Assembly (NCBI RefSeq): GCF_001570425.1
Contig: NZ_BCSX01000021.1
Span: 1 to 64,000 of the forward strand
DNA from: Mycolicibacterium brisbanense
GTDB taxonomy: Bacteria > Actinomycetota > Actinomycetes > Mycobacteriales > Mycobacteriaceae
Direction: 5' to 3'
DNA length: 64,000 nt
Shown here piece after piece: positions 9,834 to 18,258 of the stretch; position 1 is the first letter of the stretch; each line of letters opens with the position of its first letter. The notes under the pieces are model-generated. The model saw only the letters and a program-made list of their open reading frames with translations. It did not search any database and was not told the origin of the DNA. Position numbers and translations under genes: made by a program.

Positions 9834-9875
9834 CTCATGGGCCGGCGGTACCACTTGGTACCGTCGGCCCATGAG
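9834..9875 (+). terminator. 19-bp hairpin between tsf and the amidase, containing the amidase start codon
   Basis: Arms 9834-9852 and 9857-9875 pair over all 19 positions with a single G-U wobble and a 4-nt loop (ACTT). There is no U-run, as is usual for mycobacterial intrinsic terminators. The 3' arm contains the amidase ATG (9871-9873) and its whole upstream ribosome-binding region. It can therefore be a tsf terminator, a translational lock on the amidase, or both. Within the 3' arm TACCGT (9859-9864) could serve as a -10 box for a leaderless amidase mRNA. Confidence 0.75.
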
Positions 9876-11319
9876 TCGTTTCAGCGCCTTTGGCGACGAT
9901 GCCCTCGGTGAGCACGACGCGGTCGGACTCGTCGAAGAACTGCGGGCCGGCCGGGTCTCGGCCGCCGAACTCGTCGAGGCCGCCATCGCCCGCACCGAAG
10001 CCGTGAACCCGACCCTCAACGGGCTGGCGTTCGAAGCGTTCGATCGCGCCCGTACCCGGGTGACCGCTCCCAGCCGGTACGGCGGCTACTTCGACGGGGT
10101 GCCCAGCTTCATCAAGGACAACGTCGCGGTCGAGGGCATGCCCACCATGCAGGGCACCGACGCGTGGGAACCGCGACCGCAGCGCGCCAACGGCGACTTT
10201 GCGCGTGCCTACCTCGCGACAGGCCTTGTACCCCTTGGCAAGACGCAGTTGTCGGAGTTCGGCTTCAGCGCGTCGGCCGAGCACCCGCGGCTCGGGCCGG
10301 TACGCAACCCGTGGAATCCCGACTACACCGCCGGGGCGTCGTCGTCGGGTTCGGCGGCTTTCGTCGCTGCCGGGGTGGTGCCCATCGCGCACGCCAACGA
10401 CGGCGGCGGGTCGATCCGGATCCCGGCCGCCTGCAACGGTCTGGTGGGGCTCAAGCCGTCCCGCGGCCGGCTGCCCCAGGACGCCGAGTTCCGCCGCATG
10501 CCGCTGCGGATCGTCTCCGACGGTGTCGAAACCCGCTCTGTACGGGACACCGCGGCGTTCTACCGGGAGATGGAGCGGGTGTACCGCAACCCCAAGCTGC
10601 CGCCGATCGGAGATGTCAGCCGTCCCGGCAAGCAACGGCTCCGTATCGCGGTCTGCACGCAGTCCGTCGCCCGCGACGCCAGCCCGGAGATGTGCGAGCA
10701 CACCCTCAAGACGGCGACGCTGCTCGAAGAACTCGGCCACCGGGTCACGCCCATAGGCAATCCCGTGCCCGCCCAGTTCAAGGACGACTTCCTCTTGTAT
10801 TGGGCGTTTTTGGCGTATGCCTTGGTGCGTGGCGGCAAGCGGAGCTTCGGACCGAGCTTCGACCGTGACCGGCTGGACAATCTGACGCTCGGGCTCGAAC
10901 ACCTTGCCGGCAGCCATCTCTACAAGCTGCCGCTGGCGATCACCCGGTTGGTGCGCTCCCGCCGGATCACCGAGCGGCTGTCGAACAGCTACGACGTGGT
11001 CCTCATGCCGACGCTGGCCGAGACCACGCTGCCGATCGGTCACCTCGACCCGACGGCCGACTATCAACAGATCATCGACCGGCTCATCGACTGGGTGGCT
11101 TTCACGCCCCTGCAGAACGCCACAGGCGACCCGGCCATCTCCCTGCCCTTGGCCCAGACGGCCGACGGGCTGCCGGTCGGCATGATGTTCTCGGCCACCC
11201 TCGGCCGCGAGGCGCGCCTGCTGGAGCTGGCCTACGAACTGGAGGAGGCGCAGCCGTGGCGGCGGATCCAGGATCCGGCCCCGGTACGACGAAAACGCGG
11301 CAGAAGAGCGGCCGAGTGA
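9871..11319 (+). CDS. amidase signature family amidase (AmiC-like)
   Basis: The 482-residue enzyme has the Ser-cisSer-Lys triad of the amidase signature family: Lys in FIKDNVAVEG, cis-Ser region in GASSSGSAAFVAAG, and the nucleophile loop in DGGGSIRIPAACNGLVG. It hydrolyses amides in the cytosol; substrate unknown. The ATG at 9871 is chosen because MSRF-FGDDALGE matches the N-terminus of M. tuberculosis Rv2888c (amiC), which lies at the same place after tsf. The start codon sits in the 3' arm of a long hairpin, so expression is likely regulated or leaderless. Confidence 0.9.
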   Translation: MSRFSAFGDDALGEHDAVGLVEELRAGRVSAAELVEAAIARTEAVNPTLNGLAFEAFDRARTRVTAPSRYGGYFDGVPSFIKDNVAVEGMPTMQGTDAWEPRPQRANGDFARAYLATGLVPLGKTQLSEFGFSASAEHPRLGPVRNPWNPDYTAGASSSGSAAFVAAGVVPIAHANDGGGSIRIPAACNGLVGLKPSRGRLPQDAEFRRMPLRIVSDGVETRSVRDTAAFYREMERVYRNPKLPPIGDVSRPGKQRLRIAVCTQSVARDASPEMCEHTLKTATLLEELGHRVTPIGNPVPAQFKDDFLLYWAFLAYALVRGGKRSFGPSFDRDRLDNLTLGLEHLAGSHLYKLPLAITRLVRSRRITERLSNSYDVVLMPTLAETTLPIGHLDPTADYQQIIDRLIDWVAFTPLQNATGDPAISLPLAQTADGLPVGMMFSATLGREARLLELAYELEEAQPWRRIQDPAPVRRKRGRRAAE

Positions 11320-11464
11320 GCGGATTCAGCACTCACCTGGGCTGATCGGCTACGGATTCCGTTGTGGTGGTGACATCACGACGTAACCTCGACCCGGTCC
11401 TGTTAACCCACCCGATACTGCGCATGGTCGTCGGTGAAACACATGGCTCGCAGCATCTGTCATT

Positions 11465-12646
11465 GTGGAAACCGCCACTTCGGCACCGACGCAAACGTCC
11501 CCAACCCGTCGGGCCCCGGAGATCCAGACAACGACCGGCAACACGTTTGGCTGTCTGATTCGGTTCGCCCTCGCCAACATCCGCCGGCGGCCAGAACGGT
11601 TCGTGTTGTCGGTACTGGGCATCGCACTGGCGATCGCGTGTGTGACAGTCGTCCGGACGATCGCGTCGAGTCTTGCCATCACGGGCGCGGATTCGGTCGA
11701 AGACGTCGTCGGTGATGCCCAGTTGTGGGTGGTACCGGCCGCAGGCGTGCACTACGACAATGACGTGCGGGCGTTGGTGGCCGATGGTACCGCTCCGGTG
11801 ATCACAGTGCCTGCCGGGTGGCGGGCGCAACGAATCCTCTCGGGTGTCGCCACGGTCGGCGACACCGGTGTCTCGCTGCGTAGTAGCTCGGAAATACCTT
11901 CTGGACAAGCAGTTTTCGCTCCAGATCTCGCCGCCCGCTTGGGAATCACGCCCGGCGCCGCGGTGGTCGTCGGTGGCCGCACGCTCACCGCGACGGTATC
12001 GGGCTCCGGCGAGTCGGTGACAGTGTCCACCGACCTGGCCCATGTGCTGGTCGGTGACAACGGATGGTGGACGGTGCATGCCCCGCCGGGCGACGAGAAG
12101 CATCGCGGCCTCGGCGAGAGATTCGGTGCGGCAGTCGGTTTGCCGTCCGCGACCGATCCGTCGGTGCGGCCCGACCCGCGAGGTGGCGGACTGATCTACG
12201 ACACCGTCGGCGGATCCGGTCCGCTGACCTTCGAACAGAAATTCTCCGCCCTGTTCTCCGGGAAGGTGACCAGCTCCACCCTGGGACTCATCTCGACCGT
12301 CGGCCTCGCACTCGGCTTCGTCATCGCGGTGTCGTCGTTCCTGGCGGCGGTGGCCGAACGCAAACGTGAGTTCGGCATCATGAGCAGCATCGGCCTTGCC
12401 GACGAAGTGCTCTACTTCTTCCTGGTCGAATCGGCCATCGTCTTCCTGGCCGCCTATCTGCTCGGCGTTCTGGGAGCGGGTGCGGCTGTGGCGCTGACGA
12501 TTCCGGGTATCGCGACGCTGACGGCGTGGGGTCAGGCCGCAGGCATGGTCGCCGCGTTCCTGCCCGCGATGGCCATCGTCGGCGCGCTCGTGCCGGTGCA
12601 CCGCCTGCTGCAACAACGACCCGTCGACCTGTTGGGAGCCCGATGA
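11465..12646 (+). CDS. FtsX-like ABC transporter permease (full-length subunit)
   Basis: The 393-residue protein starts with GTG at 11465 and has the MacB/FtsX layout: a cytosolic N-terminus of about 35 residues, a first membrane helix (about 42-60, FVLSVLGIALAIACVTVV), a large extracytoplasmic domain to about residue 265, then three membrane helices (GLALGFVIAVSSFLAAVAE, then EVLYFFLVESAIVFLAAYLLG and the last hydrophobic stretch). The sequence KREFGIMSSIGL after the second helix is the FtsX coupling motif. It is translationally coupled (ATGA) to a second permease gene and followed by an ATPase, forming a three-gene exporter. Substrate unknown. Confidence 0.82.
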   Translation: METATSAPTQTSPTRRAPEIQTTTGNTFGCLIRFALANIRRRPERFVLSVLGIALAIACVTVVRTIASSLAITGADSVEDVVGDAQLWVVPAAGVHYDNDVRALVADGTAPVITVPAGWRAQRILSGVATVGDTGVSLRSSSEIPSGQAVFAPDLAARLGITPGAAVVVGGRTLTATVSGSGESVTVSTDLAHVLVGDNGWWTVHAPPGDEKHRGLGERFGAAVGLPSATDPSVRPDPRGGGLIYDTVGGSGPLTFEQKFSALFSGKVTSSTLGLISTVGLALGFVIAVSSFLAAVAERKREFGIMSSIGLADEVLYFFLVESAIVFLAAYLLGVLGAGAAVALTIPGIATLTAWGQAAGMVAAFLPAMAIVGALVPVHRLLQQRPVDLLGAR

Positions 12647-13209
12647 TCAGCAAGGGGCTGGCCTACGGCGTCCTGTCCGCCCGCAGGCGGCTACGCGAGA
12701 TGGTGCTGCCCGTGGTGACCACCGCCACCGGAACGTTCCTGGTGGTGCTCGTCTTTGCGATGGCCGCCGGGATTCGTGCGCAGTCGGCCGCGCTCGGGCA
12801 TGCCGACGAGATCAACCGCGCGGTCGTGCTCATCGCGGTGACCGTGCTGCTCGTCGGGGTGGTGGAAGTGGCGGTCGCGACCACCCGCACCGTGGCCCAC
12901 CGCACCCGCGAACTCGGCGTGCTCGGCGCCAACGGCATCGCCCGCGGACCGGTGGTGGCCGCGCTGCTCGTCGAACCGGTTGTCGCGGCAGTGCTCGGCG
13001 CACTCGTCGGGGCGGCAGGTGCGACGCTGACCGCGATCGTGGTGGCCATGACCCGCTTGGCGCCCACCGGAATCTCGTTCGGGGGATTGGCGATCGGCGC
13101 ACTGATCGCGTTCGGCATCAGTGTCGTCGCCGCCGTCGCCACGAGCTTCGCACCCACCTACAACGCCGCGTCTCGTCCACCGATCCGATCACTGACCGCG
13201 GAAGGTTAA
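12643..13209 (+). CDS. short FtsX-like ABC transporter permease
   Basis: The 188-residue protein starts at the ATG that overlaps the previous stop codon. It is about half the length of its partner: one N-terminal membrane helix (about 22-42), almost no extracytoplasmic domain, and three further helices with TRELGVLGANGIARG as the coupling region. Together with the 393-residue subunit it would make a heterodimeric FtsX-type permease with only one large periplasmic domain. The ATPase gene follows after 6 bp. Confidence 0.8.
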   Translation: MISKGLAYGVLSARRRLREMVLPVVTTATGTFLVVLVFAMAAGIRAQSAALGHADEINRAVVLIAVTVLLVGVVEVAVATTRTVAHRTRELGVLGANGIARGPVVAALLVEPVVAAVLGALVGAAGATLTAIVVAMTRLAPTGISFGGLAIGALIAFGISVVAAVATSFAPTYNAASRPPIRSLTAEG

Positions 13210-13215
13210 CCGACA

Positions 13216-13941
13216 ATGACTGCACTGGAAGACGTCCAGGCCATCGCGCCCTCCGACGTCGCGGCCGAGAAACCCGTCATCGAGATCAGCGATGTCTGGA
13301 AACTGCACCAAGTCGGCGATGAGGTCGTCAAGGCGGTCGTGGCGGCCGAACTTCAGGTCATGCCAGGGGAATTCGTGTGTCTGATGGGGCCGAGCGGAAG
13401 CGGAAAGTCGACCCTGCTCAACATCATCGGCGGGCTGGACCGCCCGACCAAGGGCACGGTGAAGATCGGCGGCCGCGACACCGCACAACTGACCGAGAGC
13501 CAGTTCGCGGCACTGCGCCACGACACCATCGGGTTCATCTTCCAGAGCTACAACCTGATCCCGTTCCTGTCGGCCGTCGAGAACGTCGAACTGCCGTTGA
13601 TGTTCGAGCCGTACGACCGAAAGTCGTTACGGAAGAGAGCAATCGAGCTTCTCGAGCTAGTCGGCCTCGGGCATCGGGTGCACCACCAACCCACCAAGAT
13701 GTCCGGTGGGGAACAGCAGCGCACCGCGATCGCGCGGTCGCTGATCAGCAGCCCGACCCTGGTGCTCGCCGACGAGCCGACCGCCAACCTCGACCACCGC
13801 ACCGGGGAGACGGTGGTTCGCATGTTGCGCGACCTGTGCACGACGCTGGGCGTCACGGTGGTGGCGAGCACCCACGACCCCACGGTGGCCGACGAAGCGA
13901 GCCGTGTCGTCCGGATGAGAGACGGACAGATCGTCGAATGA
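13216..13941 (+). CDS. ABC transporter ATP-binding protein (LolD/MacB type)
   Basis: The 241-residue ATPase has all nucleotide-binding motifs: Walker A GPSGSGKST, Q-loop in FIFQSYNLIPF, signature MSGGEQQR, Walker B LVLADEPTANLD and switch His in VASTHD. The LNIIGGLDRPTKG segment is typical of the MacB/LolD subfamily that powers FtsX-type permeases for lipoprotein, peptide or envelope-related export. It completes the operon 11465-13941, and the permease/amine oxidase pair follows on the same strand after 25 bp. Confidence 0.9.
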   Translation: MTALEDVQAIAPSDVAAEKPVIEISDVWKLHQVGDEVVKAVVAAELQVMPGEFVCLMGPSGSGKSTLLNIIGGLDRPTKGTVKIGGRDTAQLTESQFAALRHDTIGFIFQSYNLIPFLSAVENVELPLMFEPYDRKSLRKRAIELLELVGLGHRVHHQPTKMSGGEQQRTAIARSLISSPTLVLADEPTANLDHRTGETVVRMLRDLCTTLGVTVVASTHDPTVADEASRVVRMRDGQIVE

Positions 13942-13966
13942 CACCACAACCTTCGGGAGAGACGTC

Positions 13967-15472
13967 ATGACCCAAGAACTCGAGGCGCGCACCAGCGAGC
14001 GCGACAAACTGTTGACCACCGAGCTGGTCCCCGAACAGGTACTGCCCAAGGTGATGACCACGTTCGGGCTCGTGGCCACGTATGTGTTCATCATCTGCTG
14101 GATCACCGGCTCGTCGATCATGGCGGCCGGCGGCTGGACGGCGATCCCAATGTGGGTGTTGGGCATCGCGACGTTCCTGGTGCCTGCCGCGATGGCGGTC
14201 GCCGAGCTGGGCAACCTGTGGCCCGGCGAAGGCGGCGTCTACATCTGGGCCACCCGCACCATGGGCGAAACCTGGGGATTCATAGGCGGTTATCTGTCGT
14301 GGATCCCGGTGGTGCTGAACTCCGCATCATCGCCGGCGATCATCCTGCAGTTCCTGTTGCTGGCCTTCCACGCCAAACTCGGCTTGACCCTGACCATCAT
14401 TCTCCAGCTGGTGCTGTTGTGGGCGGTCGTGGGTCTGGCGTTGGCCAAATTGGCCGCCAACCAGCGGATCATGAACACCGTCTTCGTCGTCTACTGGGTG
14501 CTCACCGCGGTCATCTTCATCTCGGGCGTGGTGTATGCGGTGCGGCACGGGTCCGCCACTCCGTTCACCGCCCACGCCGCGCTGGTGCCCGACTTCGCCG
14601 GTGCCGGTTTCCTCTACGGCACGGTGTTGCTGTACCTGGTCGGTGTCGAGACCCCCTACAACATGGGTGCGGAGTTCCTGTCGGTGCGCAAAAGCGGTCC
14701 GAGGATGGTGGTGTGGGGCTCGGTGGCCCTGGTGATCATCTACCTGCTGACCACTCTGGGCACCATCATGGTGCTGCCGTCGGACCAAATCGATCCGGTG
14801 ACCGGCGTCATCGGGATGCTCGGGACGGCCGCACCCAAGGGCGTCATGGAGGTCGCCGCAATCGTGTTGGCGTGCATCGTGTTCGTCGCGTTGATGTCCT
14901 ACCAGGTGACCTACTCTCGGCTGATCTTCGTCTCCGGTCTGGAGCGGCACCTGCCCCGCATCTTCACCCACCTCAACCCGCGTACCCGCAACCCCGTGAC
15001 CGCGGTGCTGATCCAGGGTGTGCTCTCCTCGTTGCTCATCGTCGGGTTGTACTCGCAGAGCAGCATGGCGAATGTCACCGTGTTCCTGCAGGGCGGTCTG
15101 TCGATCGCGTGGCTGATCTCCGGATTCTTCTTCCTGATCCCCGTGGTGATCGCGCGCCGCAAGTACGCGGATCGCTATGCCAACGAACAGTTCTGGCGTA
15201 TTCCCGGCGGCTCGGTCGGGGTGTGGAGCACTGTCGTCGTCGGAACGTTGGGCACCATCGGTGGCATCTACTACTCGTTCGCCAAATCGTGGATCCACGA
15301 TGTGCCCGATGGCACCTGGATGGCGTGGACGGGCAGCATCGCGGTCGGCATGTTCGCCCTGGGCGGCGTCGTCTACATCTTCGGCCGCAGGGCGGCGCAC
15401 AAGACCAGCGCGGAGGACGCACTGGCGCACCTGGCCGTTCTCGACCTCACGAAAGAGGAGACCGCCAAATGA
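13967..15472 (+). CDS. APC superfamily amino acid/polyamine permease
   Basis: The 501-residue membrane protein has about 12 hydrophobic segments and APC features: GSSIMAAGGW in helix 1, ELGNLWPGEGGVYIW in helix 2, and VGVETPYNMGAEF near helix 6. It is closest in style to the YfnA/PotE and glutamate/GABA group of amino acid and polyamine transporters. Its stop codon overlaps the start of a copper amine oxidase (ATGA at 15469-15472), which strongly suggests that it imports the amine (mono-, di- or polyamine) that the oxidase consumes. Confidence 0.87.
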   Translation: MTQELEARTSERDKLLTTELVPEQVLPKVMTTFGLVATYVFIICWITGSSIMAAGGWTAIPMWVLGIATFLVPAAMAVAELGNLWPGEGGVYIWATRTMGETWGFIGGYLSWIPVVLNSASSPAIILQFLLLAFHAKLGLTLTIILQLVLLWAVVGLALAKLAANQRIMNTVFVVYWVLTAVIFISGVVYAVRHGSATPFTAHAALVPDFAGAGFLYGTVLLYLVGVETPYNMGAEFLSVRKSGPRMVVWGSVALVIIYLLTTLGTIMVLPSDQIDPVTGVIGMLGTAAPKGVMEVAAIVLACIVFVALMSYQVTYSRLIFVSGLERHLPRIFTHLNPRTRNPVTAVLIQGVLSSLLIVGLYSQSSMANVTVFLQGGLSIAWLISGFFFLIPVVIARRKYADRYANEQFWRIPGGSVGVWSTVVVGTLGTIGGIYYSFAKSWIHDVPDGTWMAWTGSIAVGMFALGGVVYIFGRRAAHKTSAEDALAHLAVLDLTKEETAK

Positions 15473-17451
15473 GCATGGACAGCGTTGTGCTGAGCGCACC
15501 TGGCCCCGGTGTCCCCGACGCGGTCCGCTATCCACTCGATCCGCTCACCGGAGCCGAGGTCGAGGCAGCGGCGGCGGTCATCACGGGATCGGAATATGCC
15601 AGCCCCACATTGAAATTCGTGATGATCCAGCTGGCGGAACCGGAGAAGACCGCGACGCTGACCTTCGACACGGACCTACCGGTGCCGCGCCAGGCCTTCG
15701 TGATCATGTACGACGCGGCGGTCAAGCTGATCTACGAAGCCGTCGTCGACATCGATGCCCGGGTGATCGACTCGTGGACCCCGATCCCGGGACGGTTTCC
15801 GTCCTACCTCGTCGAGCACATGACCGGGGTGGAGGAGAGGGTCCGCGAAGACCCGCGGTGGCAGGAGGGCATGCGGAAGCGGGGCGTCACGGATTTCAGC
15901 CTGGCCATGATCGATCCGTGGCCCGCCGGTTACTACGGGGCCCAGGATCACTACGAGAACTCCCCGTTGATCTGCCGCCCGTTGACGTTCATGCGTGCCG
16001 CGCCGTCGGAGAACGGTTACGCCCGGCCCGTCGAAGGGTTGATCGTCACCTTCGACCTCGATTCGATGACGGTGATCGACGTCGAGGATCACGGCGTGGT
16101 GGCGCTACCGAGCAAGGGCGGCAACTACTCCGAGCAGTTCATGTTCTCGCCGGACAACCGGCCTGCGTTCGCCGGATTCCGCGATGACGTCAAGACCATC
16201 GAGATCACCCAGCCCGACGGCCCCAGCTTCACCGTCGACGGATGGAACGTGAAATGGCAGAAGTGGTCGCTGCGCGTCGGGTTCAACCCGCGGGAGGGCC
16301 TGGTGCTGCATGAGGTGACGTACGACGACCGTGGTCGGGTCCGGCCCGTCATGTATCGGGCGGCGCTGTCGGAAATGGTTGTCCCGTACGGTGATTCGTC
16401 GCCGACGCACTGGAACAAGAACGTCTTCGACATGGGGGAGGTGGGTATGGGTTTCTCCGCCAACCCGCTGACCCTCGGCTGTGACTGTCTCGGCGAGATC
16501 TTCTACTTCGACGGCACGGTCAACGACTCCGACGGCCACGCCGTCACCATCCCCAATGCGATCTGCATGCACGAGGAGGACTACGGAATCTCCTGGAAGC
16601 ACACGGACTTCCGAACCGGTGAGGTCGAGGTGCGGCGTTCCCGCCGGTTGGTGATCTCGATGATCTGTACGGTGGGCAACTACGAGTACGGGTTCTTCTG
16701 GTACTTCTACAACGACGCGTCCATCGAGATGGAAGTCAAGCTCACGGGCGTGCTGACCACCGGGTCGATCGCCGAGGGCGAGACGCCGCGCTGGGGCAAG
16801 ATGGTGGCGCCCGGCATGTACGGGCCCAACCACCAGCATTTCTTCAACTTCCGGATGGACATGAGCGTCGACGGGCCGGGGAACAGCGTCTACGAAGTGG
16901 ATTCGATACCCGAACCCGATGCTGCGCTCAACCCGCACCACAATGCCTGGATCACCCGGGACACGCTGGTGGCCTCGGAGTCGGAAGGCGCCCGGGACTG
17001 GGAGTACGCCACCGGCCGGTACTGGAAAGTGGTAAACCCGTCCAAGCTCAACGAGTTCGGCGCCCCGGTGGGATACAAGCTGATGCCGAAGGACATCGTG
17101 CCGGTCATGGTGCATGAGGGCTCGGTGATCTACGACAGGGCCCGGTTCGTCCAGCACAACCTGTGGGTCACTCGCTACCACCCGAAGGAGTTGTACGCGG
17201 CGGGTGACTACATGTACCAGTGCGCCGAGGCCCAAGGACTGCCGCAGTACGTGGCTGACGACGCACCGCTCGCCGACACCGACATCGTGCTGTGGTACAC
17301 CGTCGGCGCGCATCACGTCGTGTGCCCCGAGGACTGGCCGGTCATGCCGTGTCACTACACGGGCTTCAAGCTCAAGCCGGTCGGCTTCTTCGACGGGAAC
17401 CCGGCGCTGGATGTGCCGCCGTCACCGCCGGCGGCCTGCCACCACCACTGA
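15469..17451 (+). CDS. copper-containing primary-amine oxidase
   Basis: The 660-residue enzyme starts at the ATG overlapping the permease stop; a much longer open frame reaches back into the permease gene but is only a shadow. It converts primary amines and O2 to aldehyde, NH3 and H2O2. The topaquinone precursor is Tyr405 in TVGNYE; the catalytic base is Asp321 in VFDMGE; copper ligands are His455 and His457 (NHQHF) and His629 (PCHYTG). The Asp-to-Tyr distance of 84 residues equals that of Arthrobacter globiformis amine oxidase. No signal peptide is seen, so it is cytosolic, consistent with the coupled permease. Confidence 0.95.
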   Translation: MSMDSVVLSAPGPGVPDAVRYPLDPLTGAEVEAAAAVITGSEYASPTLKFVMIQLAEPEKTATLTFDTDLPVPRQAFVIMYDAAVKLIYEAVVDIDARVIDSWTPIPGRFPSYLVEHMTGVEERVREDPRWQEGMRKRGVTDFSLAMIDPWPAGYYGAQDHYENSPLICRPLTFMRAAPSENGYARPVEGLIVTFDLDSMTVIDVEDHGVVALPSKGGNYSEQFMFSPDNRPAFAGFRDDVKTIEITQPDGPSFTVDGWNVKWQKWSLRVGFNPREGLVLHEVTYDDRGRVRPVMYRAALSEMVVPYGDSSPTHWNKNVFDMGEVGMGFSANPLTLGCDCLGEIFYFDGTVNDSDGHAVTIPNAICMHEEDYGISWKHTDFRTGEVEVRRSRRLVISMICTVGNYEYGFFWYFYNDASIEMEVKLTGVLTTGSIAEGETPRWGKMVAPGMYGPNHQHFFNFRMDMSVDGPGNSVYEVDSIPEPDAALNPHHNAWITRDTLVASESEGARDWEYATGRYWKVVNPSKLNEFGAPVGYKLMPKDIVPVMVHEGSVIYDRARFVQHNLWVTRYHPKELYAAGDYMYQCAEAQGLPQYVADDAPLADTDIVLWYTVGAHHVVCPEDWPVMPCHYTGFKLKPVGFFDGNPALDVPPSPPAACHHH

Positions 17452-17607
17452 ACCGCGACCAGCTTCGCCCACAAGTCGCCGATCGGGCAGATGATCGGTG
17501 TCGGCGCGTCACCTCCGTGCGCCCTATGCTTTTTCTGAGTGGAGGTACACCGCGGACTGTGTCCTCCTATGATGACCGGCGAGTGTCGCCGAAACGGGGG
17601 GATGTGC

Positions 17608-18258
17608 ATGGGTCCGGGTCCGGACAACCAGCCAGGTGAGGACTTCCAGCCGGGTGAGGACTATCAGCCGGGCCACGTCGTCCTGCCGGGCGAGCCCATT
17701 CACTCCGGCCCGCCCCAGCAGGGCTCGATCCGCTGGCAGGAGCCGGGCGTCACAAAACCGCGGCCACCCACCGTCGCCGAGGCCCGTCAGCGTGACAAGG
17801 CGCGCAAGGCCCGCGAGGCGGCCGAACAGTGGGCCGCGCTGCAGGAGCAGAAGCGCGAGGAGCGCCAGGCCCACGGCCGCAAGGTGTTCATCGGTTCGGT
17901 CGCGGTGGTGGGTGTCGTCGGCGCCGTCGCGCTCGGCTACTACCTGCTGCATCAGGATCAGGCCAACGAGGTCTCTGCCACCTGCGTCAAGGACGGTACC
18001 AACGAAGTGGTACCCGACTCGTACTGCAGCGACGGGTATGCCGGCTCGCACAGCACATTCATCTACGCCGGATCGCCGTACCGCTACTACTACGGTGGCA
18101 GCAGCGGTGGTATCGGCAGCATCGCCCGTGGCGGGACCATCGAGATCCCCAAGGGCACGACGGCGAGGACCAGTTCCGGTCAGTCGATCACGAAGTCGGG
18201 TTCGTCGGTGAGCCGCGGCGGCTTCGGTTCCAAGAGCAGCGGAAGTTCAGGTAGCTGA
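17608..18258 (+). CDS. membrane-anchored protein with Gly/Ser-rich YgiB-like C-terminus
   Basis: The 216-residue protein begins at the ATG at 17608, preceded by GGGGGG at a proper distance (ATG 17602 is too close to it). It has an N-terminal Pro/Glu/Gln-rich region with repeated PGED-QPG units, a charged coiled-coil stretch (about residues 60-95), one membrane helix (about 98-115), then an exported Cys-containing, Tyr/Gly/Ser-rich tail that ends in SRGGFGSKSSGSSGS. The RGGFG ending resembles E. coli YgiB/YjfM (DUF1190), whose genes also precede a glutathionylspermidine-synthase-like gene. The stop overlaps the next start (TGATG). Function unknown. Confidence 0.65.
   Translation: MGPGPDNQPGEDFQPGEDYQPGHVVLPGEPIHSGPPQQGSIRWQEPGVTKPRPPTVAEARQRDKARKAREAAEQWAALQEQKREERQAHGRKVFIGSVAVVGVVGAVALGYYLLHQDQANEVSATCVKDGTNEVVPDSYCSDGYAGSHSTFIYAGSPYRYYYGGSSGGIGSIARGGTIEIPKGTTARTSSGQSITKSGSSVSRGGFGSKSSGSSGS

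Noticed and set aside
14152..15468. Open frame extending the amine oxidase upstream to more than 1000 residues
   Set aside because: The extension lies wholly within the APC permease gene in another frame, has Arg/Gly/His-rich shadow composition, and the ATG at 15469 gives the standard enzyme length.
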